Source: Eubacterium sp.
Lineage (GTDB): Bacteria > Bacillota > Clostridia > Oscillospirales > Acutalibacteraceae
NCBI GenBank assembly: GCA_029059925.1
Contig: JAIDVA010000071.1
Location: 1 to 11,818 of the forward strand
Direction: 5' to 3'
DNA: 11,818 nt
The notes under the pieces were generated by a model. The model was not told the origin of the DNA and ran no database searches. It saw only the letters and a program-made list of their open reading frames with translations. Every line of letters begins with the position of its first letter. The first letter of the stretch is position 1. Made by a program: the position numbers and the translations under genes. Shown here piece after piece: positions 1-6,615 of the stretch.

Positions 1-338
1 AGGGTGAAATCAGCGAATATGTTGATGAAAATTATCCTGATATGACAAGAAGCACAGGCATTGTAGAGGCTATTCAGTTCTGGTGGGCAGCACTCACAAA
101 CAGCAAGAGCTATGAGCCGCCATGCAAGGTTTTACAGCTCCCGTACGGTGCACCATTCTCATACATCGGCATTAATATGGGAACTGCAACAATGGTAAAC
201 TATGCACATGATCACGATATGGCAATTCAGTTCTGGACAGTAAATGACGAGAACGATATGGAATACCTTATCAGCGTAGGTGCCGACTGTATTATGACAG
301 ACTATCCGGATAAGCTTTACAACGTAAAAAATAAATAA
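1..338 (+). CDS. Glycerophosphodiester phosphodiesterase, C-terminal part (5' end outside window)
   Basis: Enzymes of this family hydrolyse glycerophosphodiesters to glycerol-3-phosphate and an alcohol. The reading frame is open from base 3, so the gene begins upstream; about 111 residues are visible, and the ATG at 42 is internal, not a start. The last 45 residues carry the typical end of the GDPD TIM barrel: a strand with FWTVNDENDMEYL, then VGADCIMTDYPDKL, where the tryptophan and the TD-P motif are family hallmarks. The catalytic His/Glu/Asp residues lie in the missing N-terminal half, so activity cannot be judged. Nothing shows whether the protein is secreted or has an N-terminal membrane domain. 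The gene stops at TAA (336-338) and is followed 17 bp later by a strong terminator, so it ends its transcription unit. The next gene is convergent. The family call is solid; the substrate is unknown. Confidence 0.85.
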   Translation, partial: GEISEYVDENYPDMTRSTGIVEAIQFWWAALTNSKSYEPPCKVLQLPYGAPFSYIGINMGTATMVNYAHDHDMAIQFWTVNDENDMEYLISVGADCIMTDYPDKLYNVKNK

Positions 339-355
339 AAACCCAAATACTACCG

Positions 356-397
356 ACCGTCTCGGAACTCCACGTTCCAAGACGGTTGTTTTTTATT
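356..397 (+). terminator. Intrinsic terminator of the GDPD gene
   Basis: Positions 356-368 pair with 374-386 (13 positions, one C-A mismatch) around the 5-base loop TCCAC. A T-rich run (TTGTTTTTTATT, 386-397) follows directly. It lies 17 bp after the stop codon and points the same way as the gene. Confidence 0.9.
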
Positions 398-483
398 ATG
401 GTAAATTATTGTTTATATTAGGATGTTACACACCCTAATAATCCGTTTTTAATTCAGTAAATATTTTATATTTAATTTTACGT

Positions 484-512
484 ACCATTCTTTTGTGTCG
501 CAAAAGAATGGT
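484..512. repeat. 12-bp perfect inverted repeat (hairpin)
   Basis: Positions 484-495 (ACCATTCTTTTG) are the exact reverse complement of 501-512, with a 5-base spacer TGTCG. No T-run follows on the + strand, so it is not a clear intrinsic terminator in that direction. It marks the left end of the hairpin-rich block. Its role is unknown; it may be part of an interspersed repeat. Confidence 0.65.
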
Positions 513-528
513 TCCAAGAAAACGAATC

Positions 529-556
529 AGGGGGAAGGCATACGCCAATTCCCCCT
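529..556. repeat. G5/C5 hairpin
   Basis: AGGGGGAA (529-536) pairs perfectly with TTCCCCCT (549-556). Inside, GGC (537-539) can pair with GCC (544-546), leaving a two-base bulge. It sits 16 bp after the 484-512 hairpin and seems part of the same compound repeat block. No gene is attached to it. Confidence 0.55.
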
Positions 557-576
557 AATAACCCCCTCTTTAATGT

Positions 577-609
577 TGTGCCTTGCGTGCTCGCGCACAC
601 AGCGGCACA
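577..609. repeat. Short inverted repeat between the hairpins
   Basis: TGTGCC (577-582) is the reverse complement of GGCACA (604-609), and GTGC/GCAC (587-590 with 595-598) can pair inside. A second match, TAATGTTG (571-578) with CAACATTA (656-663), links this part to the palindromic element downstream. The stems are short; the evidence is mainly their position in a run of hairpins. Confidence 0.35.
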
Positions 610-629
610 GGCAGCGTTATCTTTACTTT

Positions 630-700
630 CGTAGGGGCGCACAGTGTGCGCCCGCCAACATTATCGTTGTGCCCACGGGCGAACAATGTTCGCCCCTACG
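630..700. repeat. 71-bp compound palindromic element with 10-bp inverted ends
   Basis: The ends CGTAGGGGCG (630-639) and CGCCCCTACG (691-700) are perfect inverted repeats. Inside lie two perfect odd-length palindromes with 9-bp arms: 635-653, centred on G644, and 677-695, centred on A686. The two share the GGGCG...CGCCC outer part but differ in the inner bases. The fragment can fold either as one long stem or as two hairpins. This design resembles REP/BIME or MITE-like repeats and is GC-rich against AT-rich surroundings. There is no transposase and I could not identify a target-site duplication. Copy number in the genome cannot be seen here. Confidence 0.7.
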
Positions 701-738
701 GTTATACTCCAATCCAACGCTAAACAAAAAATACGTTT

Positions 739-984
739 TCATTTCATCTCTGATAAAGATTTATATTCATTTGTAAATCCTAATACATATTCAGGAGATA
801 CATTATAAAATTTGCAAAGCTTCACTAAATCCTCAATTTTGTATTGTCTTTTTCCATGTTCATAATTTGATATCGTCGTCTGTTTAACACACAACACGTC
901 TGCTATCTGAGCCTGTGTTATATCACTGTCTACTCTTAAATCTTTTAGTCTTTTTTTATAATCCATTGGTTTAGCATTGCTCAT
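739..984 (-). CDS. Small XRE-family helix-turn-helix regulator
   Basis: An 81-residue protein made almost entirely of one Cro/C1-type DNA-binding domain. Residues 9-70 fit the fold: the TQAQIADVL helix (23-31), then the recognition helix around KQTTISNYEHG (34-44), then LVKLCKFYNVSPEYVLG (53-69), the usual family ending. No other domain, membrane segment or metal site is present, so it is a DNA-binding protein of unknown target. The start at 982-984 is preferred over the ATG at residue 7 because GAGGTG lies 6 bases upstream. It is monocistronic, with its own promoter and possible operator sites just upstream, which suggests autoregulation. Its neighbours (GDPD and mfd) share no obvious task with it. 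Such stand-alone XRE proteins are often relics of mobile elements, but no partner toxin or phage gene is present. Confidence 0.88.
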   Translation of the reverse strand: MSNAKPMDYKKRLKDLRVDSDITQAQIADVLCVKQTTISNYEHGKRQYKIEDLVKLCKFYNVSPEYVLGFTNEYKSLSEMK

Positions 985-1015
985 ATTTTACACCTCAACC
1001 TATAATGTTTATTTT

Positions 1016-1044
1016 ATTCTATATTTATAGTGCTGCGTTGACAA
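1016..1044 (-). promoter_or_regulatory. Promoter of the XRE regulator
   Basis: Read on the - strand: TTGTCA (1039-1044) as -35, a 17-base spacer, and TAGAAT (1016-1021) as -10. Transcription would begin near 1009, giving a leader of about 25 bases with the GAGGTG ribosome binding site at 991-996. Confidence 0.6.
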
Positions 1045-1066
1045 GTAACATATATAACGTTACTAT
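1038..1066 (+). promoter_or_regulatory. Divergent + strand promoter with no gene downstream
   Basis: TTGACA (1038-1043), a 17-base spacer and TACTAT (1061-1066) match a sigma-A promoter well. Its -35 overlaps the -35 of the opposite promoter. A transcript would start near 1073 and meet the terminator at 1131-1163, giving about 90-100 nt. No open frame with a ribosome binding site lies between, so it might make a small RNA or be a relic. Confidence 0.45.
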
Positions 1067-1078
1067 AAATACAGTAAC
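1044..1078. promoter_or_regulatory. Three alternating AGTAAC half-sites, possible operator
   Basis: AGTAAC (1044-1049), GTTACT (1059-1064) and AGTAAC (1073-1078) form two overlapping inverted repeats with 9- and 8-base spacers. The first touches the -35 boxes of both divergent promoters and the second overlaps the + strand -10. Position and symmetry suit binding by the adjacent XRE protein, but binding is inferred only. Confidence 0.4.
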
Positions 1079-1130
1079 AAAATAAGGGCGGTATAATAAC
1101 AACAATCTGTGAATATGGTAAAATAACAAA

Positions 1131-1163
1131 AGCTCCCGTATTGTTTTACACAATACGGGAGTT
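1131..1163. terminator. Bidirectional intrinsic terminator after mfd
   Basis: CTCCCGTATTG (1133-1143) pairs perfectly with 1151-1161; T1144-A1150 adds an inner pair, and a G-T and an A-T pair extend the base outward. A T-rich run follows on both strands (TTTTGTTATTT on -, TTGTTTTATTG on +). It begins 3 bp beyond the mfd stop codon and would also end any transcript from the + promoter at 1038-1066. Confidence 0.9.
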
Positions 1164-1166
1164 GTT

Positions 1167-4100
1167 TTATTGTTCTTTATTATGCTCTTTTGCCTGAGAC
1201 ATCAGCTTTAGGGTTTCGCGCAGGGTTTCAAGTGTTGATTCCTCAGGTGTCAGCTTAACAGCAATATATGGCCTTTTGCCCGCCGAAAGCGTCACCCTGC
1301 CCTTCATAAAGGCATTGAGGATTGCCGCGATTTTGATGTCAAGCTCGCTTGAATAGAACAGCAGCGAGCCGTTGCGCTGAATAACATCTGTAATATTCAG
1401 TCCGATTGCCATATTTCGTAAAAGCGCAATTTCGATAAGTCCCCACACAGCCGCAGGCGGTGCGCCGAATCTATCGGTCAATTCATCATAAACATCGTTT
1501 GCATCTGCATCATTTTTAATATTCGCAATTCGTTTATACATCGAAAGGCGCTGTGTGGTTGAGACAATATAAGTCTCAGGGATATGGGCATCAATCGCAA
1601 GGTCGATGAGACATTCTTTTTCCTCTGTCTCCTCTTCCTTAAGCTCGCCCTTTTCCATTGCAACAGCCTCTTCAAGCAGCTTGAGGTACATATCGTAGCC
1701 GACTGCCTCCATATGCCCATGCTGTCTGTTGCCGAGAAGTGAGCCTGCGCCGCGGATTTCAAGATCACGCATTGCGATTTTAAAGCCTGAACCAAACTCG
1801 GTATACTCACGTATTGCCTCGAGACGTTTCGTTGCAATGTCTGTAAGCTCCTTACCCCTGGTAAAAGTAAAGTATGCAAACGCACGTCTTGATGACCTGC
1901 CGACCCTGCCTCTTATCTGGTGCAGCTGAGCAAGTCCCATACGGTCAGCGTTTTCAATAATGAGTGTGTTGCAGTTCGGTACATCCACACCTGTTTCAAT
2001 AATCGTTGTACAGACAAGAATATCAATCTCACCATTAATAAGCTGATTCCATACCGCTGAGAGCTGCTCCTCGGTCATCTTGCCGTGGCCTATACCGACA
2101 TTCGCATCAGGCAGTGCTTTTTTAATCTGCATTGCCTTGTGCTCAATGGTTTCGGTATTATTATGGAGATAGTAGCACTGACCGCCGCGGTTAATCTCCC
2201 TCTCCATTGCCTCAATAACGATATCGTTATCATATTCAACAACATAGGTCTGCACAGGCTGACGCTCACCCGGAGCCTCCTCGAGCAGGCTCATATCACG
2301 AATACCGCTCATTGCCATATTAAGTGTACGCGGAATCGGTGTTGCTGAAAGCGTAAGCACATCAACACGCGGGAATTTTTCCTTGATTTTTTCTTTCTGT
2401 GCAACACCAAAACGCTGTTCCTCATCAACAATAAGCAAGCCTAAATCTTTGAAATTTATACTTTTTCCAAGCAGCTTATGCGTACCGATAAGCACATCCA
2501 CGTTGCCCTCGCCAAGTCTTTTAAGAACTTCCTTTTGCTTTGACGGTGTAACAAAGCGTGAAATCATTTCAACATTAATCGGATATGGTTCAAAACGTTT
2601 CATCGCAGTCTGATAATGCTGCATAGCAAGCACGGTTGTGGGCACTAAAATTGCACACTGCTTACCCTCTGCAACACATTTGAACACTGCTCTGAGTGCA
2701 ACCTCAGTTTTTCCGAAGCCAACATCACCGCAAAGCAATCTGTCCATCGGGGCAGTTTTTTCCATATCTCCCTTGATCTCTGCACTGCATCTGAGCTGAT
2801 CATCGGTTTCGTCATATTCAAAACGCATCTCAAAGTCACGCTGCAGGTCGCTGTCCTCTAAAAACGCATGCCCCTTTGTGTTCATTCGCTTAGCATAAAG
2901 TGCAATAAGCTCCTTCGCCATATCCTTAACAGAGGAGCGCACCTTTGCCTTCGTCTTTTTCCATTCAGTTGAGCCAAGGCGGTTTACCTTAACACGTGAA
3001 TCCTCTTTAGGACCGATATATTTTGATACTAAATCAAGCTGTGTTACAGGCACATAAAGCGTGTCGCCCTTGGCATAGCTTATTTTGATATAGTCCTTTT
3101 TAACCTTGTTTATCTCAAGTGCGTGGATGCCCTCAAAGATACCAATGCCATGGATATTATGAACAATATAATCACCCACACTAAGCTCATCAAGTGAATG
3201 GATTGCATTTTTTGACGAGGTCTTTTTATGCTTTTTCGTGCTCTGTGATGATTTGGAATGTGTAAGCAGAGCAAATTTTATCTGTGAAAACTGAAAGCCT
3301 GCAAGCATTGTACCCGTAATAACATTGATTGCCTTGGACTGGAACTTGGTCGGATATTTTTCAAAGAACACAGCATCATAGCCCATATCCCTGATATCCT
3401 CGGCAAGTGCCCTGCCTGCTCTTGCAGTACCCGCCATAATGCAAACGGTGTAGCCGCCCTTTACAAGACCGAAAAGCTCCTCCTTAAGCTGAGTGAGCGT
3501 TCCGCTCCACGCATTAAAGGTTTGTATTGTAAAGTTTGCAAGATGCCTTACAGGTGTATCAAAGCTGCCGCGCGGCAGCGAATCCATATATACAGCGTTA
3601 TTTTTTTCATAAAAGGAAGTGAGCTCGGCAAAATCAAGGGCAAATTTATCCAGACCTTTACAAAGTGTACCATCCTCAACAAACCATTTTAAGTCCTCTA
3701 AATTCAGTCTCTCCTGCTTGGTGCACTTCTCCTTAACCCTTGCACTTTCAACAACAAACAGTCTGCCGCCAAAATAATCAAAAATACCATTCGAGTCATA
3801 GCAAAGCGGCAAATATTTATCAAGACAATTGAGCATCGCCCCGCTTTTAAGCTTTTCGCAATCATCATAGAGCTTTTCTCTCGCCTTAATTGCTTTGCCC
3901 TTAAGATTTTTTGCAACCTCTTCAATCTTTTTAATCAACTTATCCGTGCTGTCAAAAAGCACCTCATTTGCAGGCGTAATACGGATAACATCAAGCTTGT
4001 CACTTCGTCTTTGCGTGTAAATATCAAAGCTTGATATTGTGTCAACATTATCGCCCCACATTTCAATTCGTATCGGCTCGTCAAGATAAGGAGGAAAAAT

Positions 4101-4637
4101 ATCAATAATTCCGCCGCGCACAGCAAACTGGCTTGTACCGTCAACCTGCTCATATCTGACATAGCCTGCACGGGTCAGCTTTTCTTCAAGCATTTTCACA
4201 TCAAGCTCGTCACCGACTGAAATGGAAAAGCTGCGCTCTTCAAGCACAGACGGCGGCATAGTATACTGACAAGCAGCATTTGCTGACATAACAACCGCCG
4301 AATAGTCACCCTTCAGAATACGTGAAAGCACACCGAGCCTGATATGCTCAAACTCACGGCTGAGACCTGCAACCTCAACAAAGGTCATTTCTCTTGACGG
4401 ATAGAGCAGTACACCCTCCTGCAGCTGTGCAAGACTTTCCTGCACCTTAACAGCAGTTGCCTCGTCAGGCGTGATTACAAAAGCCTTTTCACCACTCTGG
4501 CATACTGAATGAATTAAAAAGCATTTTGCAACATCACTAAGACCGATAGCCCCAACAGGAGCATTAAGGGTATTGATGCTCTCGCTGAGGCTGATAAAAT
4601 CATTACTTTTATTAAATTCTTCTGAAAAACAGGACAT
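1167..4637 (-). CDS. mfd: Transcription-repair coupling factor Mfd
   Basis: Mfd is a cytoplasmic ATP-driven DNA translocase that removes RNA polymerase stalled at lesions and recruits UvrA for nucleotide excision repair. At 1156 residues it has the family's full length. The N-terminal third is the UvrB-like, UvrA-recruiting region, including RGGIIDIFPP near residue 175. The CarD-like polymerase-interaction domain begins about 481 (VGDYIVHNIHGIGIFEG, G488). The translocase core shows Walker A GDVGFGKT (637-644), the Walker B box DEEQ (738-741), SATPIPRT near 765 and motif VI QIRGRVGR (907-914). The C-terminal regulatory TRCF domain follows from about 1005. The ATG at 4635-4637 has AAAGGGG about 9 bases upstream. 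It is the last gene of the transporter-pth-mfd run, 30 bp after pth, and ends at a terminator. In Bacillus, fin lies between pth and mfd; it is absent here. No frameshift or missing key motif was seen. Confidence 0.98.
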   Translation of the reverse strand: MSCFSEEFNKSNDFISLSESINTLNAPVGAIGLSDVAKCFLIHSVCQSGEKAFVITPDEATAVKVQESLAQLQEGVLLYPSREMTFVEVAGLSREFEHIRLGVLSRILKGDYSAVVMSANAACQYTMPPSVLEERSFSISVGDELDVKMLEEKLTRAGYVRYEQVDGTSQFAVRGGIIDIFPPYLDEPIRIEMWGDNVDTISSFDIYTQRRSDKLDVIRITPANEVLFDSTDKLIKKIEEVAKNLKGKAIKAREKLYDDCEKLKSGAMLNCLDKYLPLCYDSNGIFDYFGGRLFVVESARVKEKCTKQERLNLEDLKWFVEDGTLCKGLDKFALDFAELTSFYEKNNAVYMDSLPRGSFDTPVRHLANFTIQTFNAWSGTLTQLKEELFGLVKGGYTVCIMAGTARAGRALAEDIRDMGYDAVFFEKYPTKFQSKAINVITGTMLAGFQFSQIKFALLTHSKSSQSTKKHKKTSSKNAIHSLDELSVGDYIVHNIHGIGIFEGIHALEINKVKKDYIKISYAKGDTLYVPVTQLDLVSKYIGPKEDSRVKVNRLGSTEWKKTKAKVRSSVKDMAKELIALYAKRMNTKGHAFLEDSDLQRDFEMRFEYDETDDQLRCSAEIKGDMEKTAPMDRLLCGDVGFGKTEVALRAVFKCVAEGKQCAILVPTTVLAMQHYQTAMKRFEPYPINVEMISRFVTPSKQKEVLKRLGEGNVDVLIGTHKLLGKSINFKDLGLLIVDEEQRFGVAQKEKIKEKFPRVDVLTLSATPIPRTLNMAMSGIRDMSLLEEAPGERQPVQTYVVEYDNDIVIEAMEREINRGGQCYYLHNNTETIEHKAMQIKKALPDANVGIGHGKMTEEQLSAVWNQLINGEIDILVCTTIIETGVDVPNCNTLIIENADRMGLAQLHQIRGRVGRSSRRAFAYFTFTRGKELTDIATKRLEAIREYTEFGSGFKIAMRDLEIRGAGSLLGNRQHGHMEAVGYDMYLKLLEEAVAMEKGELKEEETEEKECLIDLAIDAHIPETYIVSTTQRLSMYKRIANIKNDADANDVYDELTDRFGAPPAAVWGLIEIALLRNMAIGLNITDVIQRNGSLLFYSSELDIKIAAILNAFMKGRVTLSAGKRPYIAVKLTPEESTLETLRETLKLMSQAKEHNKEQ

Positions 4638-4667
4638 ACCTTTTTGCCCCTTTATATTTTACTATAT

Positions 4668-5273
4668 TTATGAATTATACAAATTCATTGCCTTATCAAT
4701 TTCGTCATTAACAATAAGGCGGATTGCTTTTGTTGTGTTTTCGAGTGCTGATTTCAAATCAGACTCCTGCTCCTTAGGGAACTTCCCGAGCACCCACGCA
4801 GCAAGGTCATATTCGGGATTTGGCTTTTTTCCTACACCAACCTTAACTCTCGGAAAGCTTTCTGCACCAAGATGTGCAATAATACTCTTAATTCCGTTAT
4901 GTCCTCCTGCCGAGCCCTTGCGCCTGATTCTTGTCTGACCGACATCAAGCGAAATATCATCATACACAATAATAATATTCTCACTCGGTATTTTATAGAA
5001 TTTAGCAGCCTCTCCGATTGCCTCGCCGCTGTTGTTCATCATCGTCTGCGGCTTCATTACAAGACATCTTTTCCCGTTTATAGTCACATCACTTACAAGA
5101 GCATGGTGCTTAAGCCTTTTTATGTCAAAGCCCTCTTCAATCGCAAGCAAATCCATTGCAAGAAAGCCTGCGTTATGCCTTGTCATTTCATACTTTGCAC
5201 CGGGATTGCCGAGTCCTGCAATGATATAATCATATGACGAGTCATTAAATTGTTTTTTCCTGTTCAGGAACAT
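4668..5273 (-). CDS. pth: Peptidyl-tRNA hydrolase
   Basis: Pth cleaves the ester bond of peptidyl-tRNAs dropped by ribosomes, recycling tRNA in the cytoplasm; it is normally essential. The 201-residue protein keeps the bacterial active-site set: GLGNPG with N23, TRHNAG with the catalytic H33, KPQTMMNNSG with N80, VYDD with D105 and GGHNG with H125-N126, matching E. coli N10, H20, N68, D93 and H113-N114. Compared with E. coli Pth (194 residues) it has about 12 extra residues in front of YIIAGLGNPG. The chosen ATG has GAGGTAGAGG just upstream, inside the end of the transporter gene, so the two frames overlap by 29 bp and are probably translationally coupled. mfd follows after 30 bp. The pth-mfd order is conserved in Firmicutes, where pth is also known as spoVC. 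Confidence 0.97.
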   Translation of the reverse strand: MFLNRKKQFNDSSYDYIIAGLGNPGAKYEMTRHNAGFLAMDLLAIEEGFDIKRLKHHALVSDVTINGKRCLVMKPQTMMNNSGEAIGEAAKFYKIPSENIIIVYDDISLDVGQTRIRRKGSAGGHNGIKSIIAHLGAESFPRVKVGVGKKPNPEYDLAAWVLGKFPKEQESDLKSALENTTKAIRLIVNDEIDKAMNLYNS

Positions 5274-6522
5274 TTTCCTCTACCTCAACTGTTATCTTTA
5301 TTTCCTCTGCACGCTTGCCATCTACCGACAGCACAAGTGCCGTAAGCTTATTGCATGTAAAGCTGTCATCAACCTGCGGTATTTTATCAGTATTTTTCAT
5401 AATCCAGCCGTTTACAGTTGAAATATCCTTTTCAACCAAATTTATTTTGAAAAATTCATAAAAATCATCAATGGACATACTGCCCTGAACGATATATTCA
5501 TTATCGCTTATCTGCTCGATATCGTTGAGCACCTCATCGTGCTCATCCCAGATTTCTCCAACAAGCTCCTCGAGTATATCCTCAAGCGTAACAATACCCT
5601 CTGTTCCGCCGAATTCATCAATAACAACAGCAAGATGCGTTTTGTTTTTTTGAAAAATTCTCAGCAGCTTTGATATTTTCGTATCAGGTGATACAGCAGG
5701 AACAGGTTTCAAAACCGTACGAAGGGATTTGAGATTACGCTTTCTTGCATTTTCAAAATCTCTGTGGTGAATAACACCAACAATATTGTCTATATCATCA
5801 ATATAAACAGGCAGTCGGCTGAAGTTTGTTGAATTGAACACCTGCTCAATCTCATTGAGCGGTGCATATTTATCAACTGCCTCAACATCAACACGAGGCA
5901 CTAAAATGTCGCCTACGTCAATATCGTCAAATTCAATTGATGAACGGATAAGCTCACTTTCATTTTCGTCAATCTCGCCGCCTGTGTGCGCCTCGTCAAC
6001 ATAGGTTTTGAGCTCTTCTTCTGTTATAGTGTCTGCCTTGCCTGTTTTGAAAACCTTGTTCATCAGCTTTTTCCAGCCGCGGAAAAAGAAATTGAGCGGT
6101 GTAAAAATTACAATAAAAAATCTGATTATCGGTGTGATTGCTATTGCAACCTGCTCTGCCTTTTCCTTGGCAAAGGTTTTTGGTGTAACCTCACCGAAAA
6201 TCAGAACGACTATAGTCATAACAACTGTTGATACAGTAGCACCAAGATCGCTGTTATCACCCAAAAGACCGGTAAAAAATAATGTTGCAAGCGAGGTACA
6301 GGCAATATTAACTATATTATTACCTATTAATACTGTTGATAAAACAATATCATAGTCCTCTGCCAGAGCGAGTGTACGTTCAATTCGTTTGTTTGATCTG
6401 CCCTCACTTATCATCGTTTTCAGCTTAACACGGTTAAGTGATGAAAAAGAGGTTTCTGCCCCCGAGAAAAAGGAGCTTGCCAGCACCAGCACTATCATAG
6501 CACATAATATACCGGTATTCAT
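5245..6522 (-). CDS. CNNM/CorC-HlyC family membrane protein with CBS domains
   Basis: A 425-residue integral membrane protein of the family once called hemolysin C or CorC; characterised relatives act in magnesium or cobalt efflux/transport. The CNNM (DUF21) membrane domain covers about residues 1-165, with hydrophobic segments near 5-20, 58-86, 92-112 and 128-146. It includes the signatures FFSGAETSFSSLN (18-30) and GEVTPKTFAKEKAEQVA (110-126). A CBS pair follows (about 203-262 and 268-325), ending in the typical GTEGIVTLEDILEELVGEIW (306-325). A CorC/HlyC C-terminal domain occupies about 338-412 (TVNGWI at 369-374). The ATG has AAAGGA about 10 bases upstream. It is the first gene of the run leading to pth and mfd, and its stop codon lies inside the pth frame. 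Only 40 bp separate it from the preceding gene's terminator and I see no convincing promoter there. The family is certain; the transported ion is not, and hemolysin activity should not be assumed. Confidence 0.92.
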   Translation of the reverse strand: MNTGILCAMIVLVLASSFFSGAETSFSSLNRVKLKTMISEGRSNKRIERTLALAEDYDIVLSTVLIGNNIVNIACTSLATLFFTGLLGDNSDLGATVSTVVMTIVVLIFGEVTPKTFAKEKAEQVAIAITPIIRFFIVIFTPLNFFFRGWKKLMNKVFKTGKADTITEEELKTYVDEAHTGGEIDENESELIRSSIEFDDIDVGDILVPRVDVEAVDKYAPLNEIEQVFNSTNFSRLPVYIDDIDNIVGVIHHRDFENARKRNLKSLRTVLKPVPAVSPDTKISKLLRIFQKNKTHLAVVIDEFGGTEGIVTLEDILEELVGEIWDEHDEVLNDIEQISDNEYIVQGSMSIDDFYEFFKINLVEKDISTVNGWIMKNTDKIPQVDDSFTCNKLTALVLSVDGKRAEEIKITVEVEENVPEQEKTI

Positions 6523-6562
6523 AAAATAAAATTCCTTTCAAATTAATTAAATCATCAATTGC

Positions 6563-6594
6563 AAAAAAGCGTGCAGGGTGTACCTCTGCACGCT
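6563..6594 (-). terminator. Intrinsic terminator of the radical SAM gene
   Basis: On the - strand AGCGTGCAG pairs perfectly with CTGCACGCT (6586-6594 with 6568-6576; 9 bp, 9-base loop), directly followed by a T6 run (6568-6563). It lies 21 bp beyond the stop codon at 6616 and separates this gene from the transporter-pth-mfd run. Confidence 0.88.
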
Positions 6595-6615
6595 AATATT
6601 CTGTTTTTAACCGAA

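Larger units (their letters stand above)
398..738. other. Gene-less convergent intergenic region made of repeats
   Basis: This 340-base stretch lies between two convergent genes. I see no credible gene in it. The only long frame (495-776, + strand) has no ribosome binding site, runs through palindromes and reads as low-quality peptide rich in C, R and P. Positions 398-483 are AT-rich with no recognisable signal. Positions 484-700 are a chain of hairpins listed separately, much more GC-rich than the flanks, which suggests an inserted or mobile intergenic repeat. Confidence 0.6.

Noticed and set aside
484..700. CRISPR array
   Set aside because: The repeats are inverted and unequal, not regularly spaced direct repeats with spacers, and no cas gene is present.
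495..776. 93-residue + strand frame through the repeat block
   Set aside because: No ribosome binding site, built from palindromic repeats, overlaps the end of the XRE gene on the other strand, and the peptide has no domain-like features.
739..984. Antitoxin or phage repressor with a partner
   Set aside because: No toxin-like or phage gene adjoins it; the flanking genes are housekeeping genes with their own terminators.
5245..6522. Hemolysin
   Set aside because: The name comes from old family labels; the domain order (CNNM, two CBS, CorC/HlyC) points to an ion-transport protein, with no evidence of haemolytic activity.
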